NCBI GenBank assembly: GCA_045654025.1
Contig: JAZOMO010000007.1
Location: forward strand, 1 to 59,902
Length of the DNA: 59,902 nucleotides
Source of the DNA: Scatosoma sp045654025
GTDB taxonomy: Bacteria > Bacillota > Clostridia > Christensenellales > Borkfalkiaceae
Direction of reading: 5' to 3'
Position 1 is the stretch's first letter, and each line of letters begins with the position of its first letter. Shown piece by piece: positions 22,261 through 28,980 of this stretch. The notes beneath the pieces were generated by a model, which was not told where the DNA came from, did not search any database, and saw only the letters and a program-made list of their open reading frames with translations. The position numbers and the translations under genes were made by a program.

Positions 22261-23318
22261 GTAAATTTTTATCAAAAAAATACGATGGCTTGCAGGCGTA
22301 CGTACCCGGCGAACAGCCCAAGGAACGCAAGTACGTTAAACTGAATACCAACGAGAGCCCCTTTCAGCCTTCAAAAAAGGCGCAGGACTTGGCGAAAGAG
22401 GAACTGCAAAAATGCATGCTGTATTCTGACCATGATTGTAAGGAGCTTTGCTCCTTGCTGGCAGAAAGCTTAGGGGTGGGGGTAGAAAACGTCATCGTGG
22501 GAAACGGCTCGGACGAGATTTTGAACTTCGCGTTTATGGCGTACTGCGACAAGGAAACCCCTGCGGTATTCCCCGATATTACCTACGGCTTTTATAAGGT
22601 GTTCGCAGACCTGCATGGGGTAAATCGTGAGGAAATCCCTCTGCGAGAGGATTTTACGGTCAACCTTGAGGATTACAAGCAGGCGAAAGGTACGGTGTTC
22701 TTGGCGAATCCCAACGCGCCGACGGGCTTAGCGCTGTCGGTGGCAGAGGTGGAAGAGTTGCTTGTCGCCAATTCTGGCCGCATCGTGGTGATTGACGAGG
22801 CGTACGTGGATTTTGGTTGGGAGAGCTGTGTTCCCCTCATCAAAAAATACGGCAACCTTTTGGTGTCGCAGACCTTTTCCAAATCGCGCTCCTTGGCTGG
22901 CGCGCGCTTGGGTGTAGGGATTGCAAGCAAGGAGATTATCGACGACTTAAACCGTATCAGGTATTCGACCAACCCCTACAACGTCAACCGCATGACGGCG
23001 GCGGCAGGTGTGGGTTCATTGCTGGATAAGCCGTATTTTGAGGCGTGCAGAAACAAGATTATTGCCAACCGAGAATGGGCGGCAGAGCAATTAAAAACGC
23101 TTGGGTTTACGATGACGAAATCGCAGGGGAACTTCCTCTTCGTCCGTCACGAAAAAATCGGCGGCCTCGCGTTGTATCAGGCATTGAAAGAAAAAGGAGT
23201 GTTGGTGCGGCATTTCTCGCAGGAGCGAATTTGTGAATACAACCGTATCACGGTGGGTAGCCGTAAGGAGATGGAAACGCTGGTGGAGGCGTTGAAGGAG
23301 ATTGTATGCGAACGATAG
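22257..23318 (+). CDS. hisC: HisC, histidinol-phosphate aminotransferase
   Basis: 353 residues, fold-type I PLP enzyme. GNGSDE (83-88), NPNAPTG (151-157), the Asp of VVIDEAYVDF (about 180) and the Schiff-base lysine Lys209 in TFSKSRSLAGARLG are present. Converts imidazole acetol phosphate plus glutamate to histidinol phosphate. It overlaps hisD by 4 and hisB by 13 bases. Confidence 0.96.
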   Translation: MSKFLSKKYDGLQAYVPGEQPKERKYVKLNTNESPFQPSKKAQDLAKEELQKCMLYSDHDCKELCSLLAESLGVGVENVIVGNGSDEILNFAFMAYCDKETPAVFPDITYGFYKVFADLHGVNREEIPLREDFTVNLEDYKQAKGTVFLANPNAPTGLALSVAEVEELLVANSGRIVVIDEAYVDFGWESCVPLIKKYGNLLVSQTFSKSRSLAGARLGVGIASKEIIDDLNRIRYSTNPYNVNRMTAAAGVGSLLDKPYFEACRNKIIANREWAAEQLKTLGFTMTKSQGNFLFVRHEKIGGLALYQALKEKGVLVRHFSQERICEYNRITVGSRKEMETLVEALKEIVCER

Positions 23319-23896
23319 AGATTATCAGAACGACCAAGGAAACGGACATCGTTTTAAAATTGAATTTGGACGGCAGTGGCGTATCGAATGTGGACAGCGG
23401 CAGTGGCTTTTTGGACCATATGCTGACGCTGTTTGCCCGCCATGGTAGGTTGGATTTAGAGCTCACCTGCAAAGGGGACGTTGAGGTGGATTTTCACCAC
23501 ACGACGGAGGATATCGGTATCTGTTTGGGCCTCGCATTCAAGCAGGCGCTTGGAGATAAGCGCGGTATCGTGCGCTACGGCGATACGATTTTGCCGATGG
23601 ACGAAGCATTGATTTTGTCCGCAGTGGATATTTCAGGCAGAAGCTATTTAAACCTCGACCTTCGTCTGCGTGCAAAGCGTGTGGGCAACTTCGACACTGA
23701 GCTTGTAGAGGAATTTTTCACGGCGTTTACTTCGAATGCAGGCATCAACCTGCACGTGAAACAGTTGGAGGGCAGAAACACCCACCACATCATCGAGGGG
23801 ACGTTCAAATCGGTGGCGCGTAGCTTAAAGCAGGCCGTGGCAATCGACCCTGCGTATGCGGACGAAGTACCGTCCACGAAAGGAGTTTTACAATGA
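23306..23896 (+). CDS. hisB: HisB, imidazoleglycerol-phosphate dehydratase (monofunctional)
   Basis: 196 residues, IGPD domain only, without the histidinol-phosphatase half found in enterobacterial HisB. The manganese-binding motifs FLDHMLTLFARHG, HHTTEDIG and NTHHIIEGTFKS are all visible. Catalyses the sixth step. The start lies inside the hisC end. Confidence 0.97.
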   Translation: MRTIEIIRTTKETDIVLKLNLDGSGVSNVDSGSGFLDHMLTLFARHGRLDLELTCKGDVEVDFHHTTEDIGICLGLAFKQALGDKRGIVRYGDTILPMDEALILSAVDISGRSYLNLDLRLRAKRVGNFDTELVEEFFTAFTSNAGINLHVKQLEGRNTHHIIEGTFKSVARSLKQAVAIDPAYADEVPSTKGVLQ

Positions 23897-24501
23897 TCGC
23901 TATCGTTGATTACGGGGTGGGTAACCTCTTTTCGCTGGTTTGTTCCTTTCGGGCAATCGGCGTGGAGGCGAAGCTGACTTCGGATAGAAGAGAAATCGAG
24001 CAGGCGGACAAAATCGTCCTGCCTGGCGTGGGCGCGTTTGAGGATGCGTCGAAGAAGCTGTTTGCCTCGGGGCTTGCCGAAGTCGTTGTGGCGGAGGCGA
24101 AGAAAGGGAAGCCGATTTTAGGCATTTGCCTTGGAATGCAGATGTTGTTTGAAAAGAGCTACGAATACGGTGAGCATGCAGGCTTGGGACTTATCAAAGG
24201 GGAGATTCGTCCGATTGCGGACGTTGCGCCCAGCGGCCACAAGATACCGCACATCGGTTGGAATAAGCTGAATTTCCCGAAGAAAAACGAGTTGTTTCGA
24301 TACCTGGTAGGGGATAATCACGTGTATTTTGTACATTCGTACTATGCAACAAATTGCGAAGACAGCGTGATTGCGACGACGGAATACGGCGCTGTCTTAA
24401 CGGCGGCGGTAGCAGATAAAAACGTTTACGGCTGCCAATTTCACCCTGAAAAAAGCGGTGAGGTAGGCTTAAAAATTTTAAAGGCATTTACAGAGTTGTA
24501 G
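23893..24501 (+). CDS. hisH: HisH, glutamine amidotransferase subunit of IGP synthase
   Basis: 202 residues, class I amidotransferase. Nucleophile Cys79 in GICLGMQ, and His184/Glu186 in QFHPEKS complete the triad. It releases ammonia from glutamine for HisF. Overlaps hisB by 4 bases. Confidence 0.97.
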   Translation: MIAIVDYGVGNLFSLVCSFRAIGVEAKLTSDRREIEQADKIVLPGVGAFEDASKKLFASGLAEVVVAEAKKGKPILGICLGMQMLFEKSYEYGEHAGLGLIKGEIRPIADVAPSGHKIPHIGWNKLNFPKKNELFRYLVGDNHVYFVHSYYATNCEDSVIATTEYGAVLTAAVADKNVYGCQFHPEKSGEVGLKILKAFTEL

Positions 24502-24515
24502 GGAATGAGGGTACT

Positions 24516-25232
24516 ATGATTATTTATCCTGCGATTGATTTATACGAAGGGAAGGCGGTGCGCCTTTTTAAGGGCGATTACGCCCAAATGACGGTGTACA
24601 GCGACCACCCCGAGGAGATTGCGCTTGATTTTAAGGCGCAGGGCGCGACCCATATGCATCTTGTTGACCTCGAAGGGGCAAAGGGTGGTGGAACGCCCAA
24701 CCTTGCCACCATTGAACGGTTGGTTTCCGTTTCGGGATTGTTTGTCGAAGTGGGCGGCGGTATCCGCAATATGGACGTTGTGGAACGGTATCTGTCGGCT
24801 GGCGTCAGCCGTGTTATTTTGGGCACGGCGGCGGTGAATGACCCCGTATTTTTAAAAAATGCGGTGGGCAGGTATGGATCGAAAGTCGCTGTCGGTGTGG
24901 ACATCAAGGACGGCTACGTGGCGATTAAGGGTTGGACGGAGCAGTCGAGCTTGACGGGCATAGAGTTTTGCAAGAGCCTTGAAAGAATGGGCGTGGAAAC
25001 GGTCATTTGCACAGACATTTCCAAGGACGGCGCGATGCAGGGTGCGAACTACGCTCTGTACGAACAGCTGTCGGCGGAATGTCCGAACTTGAACGTCATT
25101 GCCTCGGGCGGTGTTTCCGATATGGGTGGCGTGAAAAAGTTGGCAAAAACGGGCTTGCACGGGGCAATCATCGGCAAAGCATACTACGAAAAAGCTATTT
25201 CCCTTCAGGAGGCGATAGAGGTTGCGAAATGA
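24516..25232 (+). CDS. hisA: HisA, ProFAR isomerase
   Basis: 238 residues, (beta/alpha)8 barrel. Catalytic Asp8 (PAIDLYEGKAVR) and Asp129 (VGVDIKDG) are in place, and phosphate-binding VGGGIRN and ASGGVS loops sit in each half-barrel. Opens the ribose ring of ProFAR to give PRFAR. The stop overlaps hisF by 4 bases. Confidence 0.97.
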   Translation: MIIYPAIDLYEGKAVRLFKGDYAQMTVYSDHPEEIALDFKAQGATHMHLVDLEGAKGGGTPNLATIERLVSVSGLFVEVGGGIRNMDVVERYLSAGVSRVILGTAAVNDPVFLKNAVGRYGSKVAVGVDIKDGYVAIKGWTEQSSLTGIEFCKSLERMGVETVICTDISKDGAMQGANYALYEQLSAECPNLNVIASGGVSDMGGVKKLAKTGLHGAIIGKAYYEKAISLQEAIEVAK

Positions 25233-25987
25233 TAACGAAAAGAATTATACCCTGTTTGGACGTCAAGGACGGCAGGGTGGTCAAGGGTGTGAATTTTAGT
25301 GGACTGTCCGACGTGTCCGATCCCGTTGCGCTCGGAAAGTATTACAGCGACAACGGCGCAGACGAGCTGGTGTTCTACGACATCACAGCATCGGGTGAAG
25401 GTCGTTCTCTGTTTGCTGACGTATTGAGGGCGGTGGCGGCGAACGTGTTTATTCCGCTGACAGTCGGCGGTGGCATTTCCTCGCTGAAGGACTTTGATAG
25501 AGTACTGAAATGCGGCGCAGACAAGGTCAGTGTCAATTCGGGCGCAATCCGTAATCCTCAGCTGATTTACGAAGCGGCGAAACTGTACGGCGATCAATGC
25601 GTGGTGCTGTCCGTAGACGTCAAGCGTGTGGACGGCAGGTTTACCGTCTTTGCCAAGGGCGGCAGAGAGAACACAGGCTTGGACGCCTTAGACTGGATTG
25701 TCCGTGGCGTGGAGAACGGTGCAGGGGAAATCGTGGTCAACTCGATTGATACGGACGGCGTGAAGAGGGGCTTTGACCTCGAAATGTTAAAGGCGGTGTC
25801 CGACAGAGTCAACGTCCCCGTGATTGCATCGGGCGGCGCAGGTAAAGCCGAGGATTTCGTGGAGTTGTTTAAGGCTCTGCCCAAGGTAGATGCAGGGTTG
25901 GCGGCGTCGATATTCCACTTTGGAGAGGTACAAATTGCCGAGGTAAAAGAGGCGCTTGCGAAAGCAAACATTCCCGTAAGGAGATAA
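25229..25987 (+). CDS. hisF: HisF, cyclase subunit of IGP synthase
   Basis: 252 residues from the ATG at 25229 overlapping the hisA stop. Catalytic Asp11 (IIPCLDVKDGRVVKG) and Asp130 (VLSVDVKR) match the known positions. Uses ammonia from HisH to turn PRFAR into IGP and AICAR. Only 4 bases separate it from hisIE. Confidence 0.97.
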   Translation: MITKRIIPCLDVKDGRVVKGVNFSGLSDVSDPVALGKYYSDNGADELVFYDITASGEGRSLFADVLRAVAANVFIPLTVGGGISSLKDFDRVLKCGADKVSVNSGAIRNPQLIYEAAKLYGDQCVVLSVDVKRVDGRFTVFAKGGRENTGLDALDWIVRGVENGAGEIVVNSIDTDGVKRGFDLEMLKAVSDRVNVPVIASGGAGKAEDFVELFKALPKVDAGLAASIFHFGEVQIAEVKEALAKANIPVRR

Positions 25988-25991
25988 GGAT

Positions 25992-26642
25992 ATGGTAAAG
26001 ATTGAAGAATTGAAATTTGACGAAAAAGGGTTGATTCCTGCCGTGGTGGTGGATGCCGTCACCAAGGAAGTGTTGACCGTGGCGTATATGAATGCGGAGA
26101 GCTTGAAAATCACGATGGACGAGGGTAGGACTTGTTTTTACAGCCGTTCGCGTGGGGAGCTTTGGCGCAAGGGTGAAACGAGTGGCAACCACCAAAAGGT
26201 CGTTTCTATCACGGCGGATTGCGATAAGGATGCGCTGACGGTTGTGGTGGAAAAGGCAGGACCTGCCTGCCATACGGGTGCGGAGAGCTGCTTCTTCCAG
26301 CCCGTATATCAAAGCGAGGAACTGAAGGATTTTTCGCTTTCGGCGCTTATGCAGTTGATTGAGGGCAGAAAGACGGACAAAAAAGAGGGCTCTTACACCA
26401 CCTATTTGTTTGAAAAGGGGATCGACAAAATCCTGAAAAAGGTGGGCGAGGAATGTACCGAGGTCATCATCGCAGGCAAAGCAGGTGACAAAAAGGAAAC
26501 GGTGTACGAGGTTGCCGACCTTTGTTATCACGTGCTGGTGATGATGGTGGAAATGGGCATTTCCCTTGAGGATATCCATAAGGAGTTAGCTTCTCGCCAC
26601 GTCATTGATAAGAAAATCAAGCAGGAAAAAATGACGAACTAA
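25992..26642 (+). CDS. hisIE: HisIE, bifunctional PR-AMP cyclohydrolase / PR-ATP pyrophosphatase
   Basis: 216 residues. N-terminal cyclohydrolase (1-110) with YMNAESL, FYSRSRGELWRKGETSGN, the DCDKDAL metal site and CHTGAESCF. The C-terminal pyrophosphatase (about 120-205) has the helical EECTEVIIAGK segment with its acidic pair. It catalyses steps two and three and ends the operon, 20-25 bases before the terminator. Confidence 0.96.
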   Translation: MVKIEELKFDEKGLIPAVVVDAVTKEVLTVAYMNAESLKITMDEGRTCFYSRSRGELWRKGETSGNHQKVVSITADCDKDALTVVVEKAGPACHTGAESCFFQPVYQSEELKDFSLSALMQLIEGRKTDKKEGSYTTYLFEKGIDKILKKVGEECTEVIIAGKAGDKKETVYEVADLCYHVLVMMVEMGISLEDIHKELASRHVIDKKIKQEKMTN

Positions 26643-26664
26643 GTCGAAAAAAGGAAAAAACCGC

Positions 26665-26706
26665 GAAAAAAATCCCATTTGCCTATTTACAAACGGGATT
26701 TTTTTT
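26665..26706 (+). terminator. Terminator of the his operon
   Basis: AAAAAAATCCC-A-TTTG, 8-base loop, CAAA-C-GGGATTTTTTTT. The right side doubles as a promoter region for the next gene. Confidence 0.85.
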
Positions 26707-26714
26707 GTTATAAT
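26686..26714 (+). promoter_or_regulatory. Promoter of the DUF1508 gene embedded in the his terminator
   Basis: TTTACA (26686-26691) lies in the loop and right arm of the his terminator; after 17 bases comes TATAAT (26709-26714). Confidence 0.72.
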
Positions 26715-26747
26715 AAGGATGAAAAAATTAAAAAAAGGAGCGAAAAA

Positions 26748-27149
26748 ATGGGGAAATTTGTTATGAAAAAGACGCCAAGCGGCGCGTTTAACTTTAGTTT
26801 GTATGCGGTAAACAAGGAAAAAATAGCCGTTTCTTCGCAGGTGTATACGACGAAAGGCGCGTGCAAAAAGGGTATGGAAAGTATCGCAAAGCACGCCGTA
26901 AAGTGTATTAACGAGGACAGAATTGAGGATCAAACCTTGAAAACGCCAGTCCAAAAAACTTGCCCGAAATTCGAGGTGTATTTTGACAAAGCCGGCTTGT
27001 ATAGATACCGCTTGATTGCTTCGAACGGCGAGAGTATTGCGATGAGCGAAGAAGGCTACAAGTCGAAAAGCGGCGTTATGAACGGGATCAAGAGTGTTTC
27101 CGTTAACGCGGTCGATGCGGAAATCGTGGACGAAACGTTGGAAAAATAA
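26748..27149 (+). CDS. DUF1508 (YegP-like) protein
   Basis: 133 residues from the ATG at 26748, with AAAGGAG 7 bases upstream. Two DUF1508 repeats are visible: FVMKKTPSGAFNFSLYAVNKEKIAVSSQVYTTKGACKKGMESI-like (about 4-47) and FEVYFDKAGLYRYRLIASNGESIAMSEEGYKSKSGVMNGIKSV-like (about 75-118). The family is small, basic to neutral and cytosolic, and its function is not established. Its terminator follows at once. Confidence 0.85.
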   Translation: MGKFVMKKTPSGAFNFSLYAVNKEKIAVSSQVYTTKGACKKGMESIAKHAVKCINEDRIEDQTLKTPVQKTCPKFEVYFDKAGLYRYRLIASNGESIAMSEEGYKSKSGVMNGIKSVSVNAVDAEIVDETLEK

Positions 27150-27166
27150 ACGGAATTTATAAGGAG

Positions 27167-27193
27167 AGGAATGGCATCTGCCATTCCTTTTTA
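27167..27193 (+). terminator. Terminator of the DUF1508 gene
   Basis: AGGAATGGCA, two-base loop, TGCCATTCCT, then TTTT. Confidence 0.9.
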
Positions 27194-27213
27194 TTTTATA
27201 ACGAAGTGGGCGG

Positions 27214-27288
27214 GTACAGCGTCGCAAAGCCACCCTCAATCTCGTATCGGATGCCAAACAAAAAACACCCACAATGGGGTGTTTTTTT
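27214..27288. repeat. Orphan member of the tRNA-3'-end repeat family
   Basis: GTACAGCGTCGC (27214-27225) followed by AAAGCCACCCTCAATCTC (27226-27243) matches two blocks of the element beside tRNA-Ser (28458-28469 and 28492-28509). Next come TATCGGATGCCA, which reads like a tRNA 3' end with CCA, and a terminator hairpin ACACCC/GGGGTGT with T-run. No tRNA gene is here. Confidence 0.6.
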
Positions 27289-27368
27289 GGATTGACGTAT
27301 AGAATCATAACTAACGTAGTATTTTATTGATAAGGATAAATTACTGAGGATGAATGATTTATAAAACA

Positions 27369-28037
27369 TCAAACGGTTTCGTTTTGCTTTTTAATAATTT
27401 CGAGCAACGAAATTGCGTTTTGTATTTCTGCCTGTAATTTTTGATACGATTTATCTTTATTATTGATCGCTATTTTAGGATTAATAAATTCATAAACGAC
27501 TTGAGGACAATTAAAATTATTAATCCTTATCAATAATTTTAATTGCGTTACCCCTGTACTTGTCGTCGATGAGGAGATTCCACTATATATCCCTCCTTGT
27601 CCATAAGCAGAGCCGATTGTTGTGCTTGACGTTGAAGTGTTTTCAAGAATTTCATAATTAATTATATCGGAAAAATTAACAATTTGATAGGTTCGACCGA
27701 CATAATCGACGATAAGTATTTTTTTCTTTGCATTATCAAAGCCAATGATTTGAAAATAATCTTTGGGTGCAAATTTTTGGGGTTTTTGAATTGCTGTAAG
27801 TTCAGGAATTTTTACTGTTTTGCTGACAGCAAAATCCCAGGTTCCTTGTAAATCTGCAAGAAGACCGCTGTTAAACTCACGATTTCTTTCAAGTCGATTT
27901 TTTTCTACAGGTGAAAGCCTGAACATAAAGTAAATGAGCATAATTAAGGATACAATAAGGGCTATTATTACTATTGACCCTGTGATTACTACTCCTATGA
28001 ATTCCGATGTCGTTGATGCTGCGATTAATGCTCCCAT
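27369..28037 (-). CDS. Hypothetical single-pass membrane protein
   Basis: 222 residues. One strong membrane helix (about 14-38), then a cytosolic or surface domain with mixed alpha/beta content, a Ser/Thr/Gly loop (about 135-160) and a helical C-terminus. No known motif. TTAGGAGG precedes the ATG. The promoter is exact consensus but has a palindromic operator inside its spacer, shared with the divergent XRE regulator, so the gene is probably tightly repressed by that protein. AT content is higher than in neighbouring genes, hinting at recent acquisition. Confidence 0.78.
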   Translation of the reverse strand: MGALIAASTTSEFIGVVITGSIVIIALIVSLIMLIYFMFRLSPVEKNRLERNREFNSGLLADLQGTWDFAVSKTVKIPELTAIQKPQKFAPKDYFQIIGFDNAKKKILIVDYVGRTYQIVNFSDIINYEILENTSTSSTTIGSAYGQGGIYSGISSSTTSTGVTQLKLLIRINNFNCPQVVYEFINPKIAINNKDKSYQKLQAEIQNAISLLEIIKKQNETV

Positions 28038-28066
28038 AAAAGCCTCCTAAAACGTTTATTGTAAAT

Positions 28067-28095
28067 ATTATACTAGATATTTTGTCTACTGTCAA
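28067..28095 (-). promoter_or_regulatory. Consensus promoter of the membrane protein gene
   Basis: On the minus strand: TTGACA (28095-28090), 17-base spacer, TATAAT (28072-28067). Confidence 0.85.
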
Positions 28096-28107
28096 GACAT
28101 TTTGTCT
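28075..28107. promoter_or_regulatory. Two tandem 13-bp operator-like palindromes in the divergent intergenic region
   Basis: AGACATTTTGTCT (28095-28107) is a perfect 5-3-5 palindrome; AGATATTTTGTCT (28075-28087) is a one-mismatch copy. Their centres are 20 bases apart, two helical turns. The first overlaps the -35 box and the second fills the spacer of the minus-strand promoter, the layout expected for cooperative binding by the adjacent XRE protein. Confidence 0.65.
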
Positions 28108-28128
28108 AGTTTATTGTAATCTTATGAT

Positions 28129-28329
28129 ATGGATATGAAATTTTGCAACAATTTAAAAGAGGCTAGAAGACAATGCTCTTTAACGCAAAAGCAAGTTGCG
28201 GAAATATTGGGCGTGGTTGAGAGTTGCTACGCAAACTGGGAACAAGGGCGTACGGAGCCTAATATTGCCATGCTAAGGCGATTGTCTGAATTGTTTAACA
28301 TTTCCTTAGATGAATTAATTAACGAATAA
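28129..28329 (+). CDS. XRE-family transcription regulator, small
   Basis: 66 residues, almost all helix-turn-helix: LKEARRQCSLTQKQVAEILGVVESCYANWEQGRTEPNIAMLRRLSELF (about 9-57). There is no ligand or oligomerisation domain beyond it. Two in-frame ATG codons (28129, 28135) lie close to a TATGAT box, and no ribosome site is visible, so the mRNA may be leaderless. Divergent to the membrane protein gene, with operator-like palindromes between. Confidence 0.85.
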   Translation: MDMKFCNNLKEARRQCSLTQKQVAEILGVVESCYANWEQGRTEPNIAMLRRLSELFNISLDELINE

Positions 28330-28360
28330 AGGACTGCAAGAAAATATTGCGGTCCTTTTT
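28328..28360 (+). terminator. Terminator of the XRE gene
   Basis: AAAGGAC-T-GCAA pairs with TTGC-G-GTCCTTT, followed by T-run; it overlaps the stop codon region. Confidence 0.82.
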
Positions 28361-28372
28361 ATATTTACAATT

Positions 28373-28555
28373 TGGCGCAGAGAAGAGGAAATTTGTTGCC
28401 AAAGGCAACAAGGTGTCGCGTCGCTGTGGCGAGGTTACGGTTTTATCAAAAAGATAAGTACAGCGTCGCTCGCGCGAACCTCCGAGAATACAAAGCCACC
28501 CTCAATCTCTTCTCTGCGCCACGAAAAAAACGCACCCGAAATGGGTGCGTTTTCG
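28373..28555. repeat. tRNA-Ser-derived repeat element with mirror arm
   Basis: Starts with TGGCGCAGAGAAGAGGA (28373-28389), an exact direct copy of the tRNA-Ser 3' end plus CCA complement. A mosaic body holds CGAACCTCCG (28476-28485), also in tRNA-Ser, and the CCACCCTCAA block. Then comes a 31-base arm (28507-28537) that is the exact reverse complement of the terminator arm plus tRNA 3' end (28543-28570), apart from A-tract length (7 against 4). Confidence 0.8.
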
Positions 28556-28558
28556 TGG

Positions 28559-28646
28559 CGCAGAGAAGAGGATTCGAACCTCCGGTACGTTTCAGGCGCA
28601 CACACGATTTCCAATCGTGCTCCTTAAACCACTCAGACATCTCTGC
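28559..28646 (-). tRNA. tRNA-Ser (anticodon GGA)
   Basis: 88 bases, long variable arm, acceptor GCAGAGA/TCTCTGC, anticodon in ACGATTGGAAATCGT, discriminator G, CCA encoded at 28558-28556. Its terminator (CGCACCC/GGGTGCG) forms the centre of a long quasi-palindrome. Confidence 0.97.
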
Positions 28647-28760
28647 ATTTTTTATACGGCTCTGAACGCATTTGCACGCCTCAAAGCCATATAATATTAC
28701 TGTATTTTCATAAAAAAGGCAAGCGTTTTTGCTGTGTTTTCTAAAAAAAATTTTATTTTT

Positions 28761-28944
28761 GGCTCTGTCACATCATCTGATTGATTTTTGACGGAAAAAT
28801 AATTGCGAAATTCGGCATGTTTTGCTCAGTTACAGACCGCAGAGGGTATGCGCCTTCACAAAACGCTGGTCTTTCTTATATTTTTCTCGTCAATCCAACA
28901 ACCAAAAATGTTGTTATAAATCAATCATTCTCCGTGACACAGCC
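28761..28944. mobile_element. MITE-like element, copy 1 (184 bp)
   Basis: Imperfect terminal inverted repeats of 27 bases (28761-28787 and 28918-28944) share GGCT-TGTCAC and TGATTGATTT. It is flanked by ATTTTT on both sides, a possible 6-bp target duplication in an A/T run. No coding capacity. It fills most of the 334-base gap between tRNA-Ser and the DnaD-like gene; the rest is AT-rich. Confidence 0.65.
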
Positions 28945-28980
28945 ATTTTTCTCTTATATAGCCAAATCAGACTTCGTTTG

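Noticed and set aside
25007..25228. Extended HisF beginning inside hisA
   Set aside because: The extra 74 residues are out-of-frame hisA sequence; the ATG at 25229 gives the canonical ITKRIIPCLDVKDG start.
28372..28665. 97-codon frame across tRNA-Ser
   Set aside because: It reads through the tRNA gene and its repeat element on the antisense side and has no start signal.
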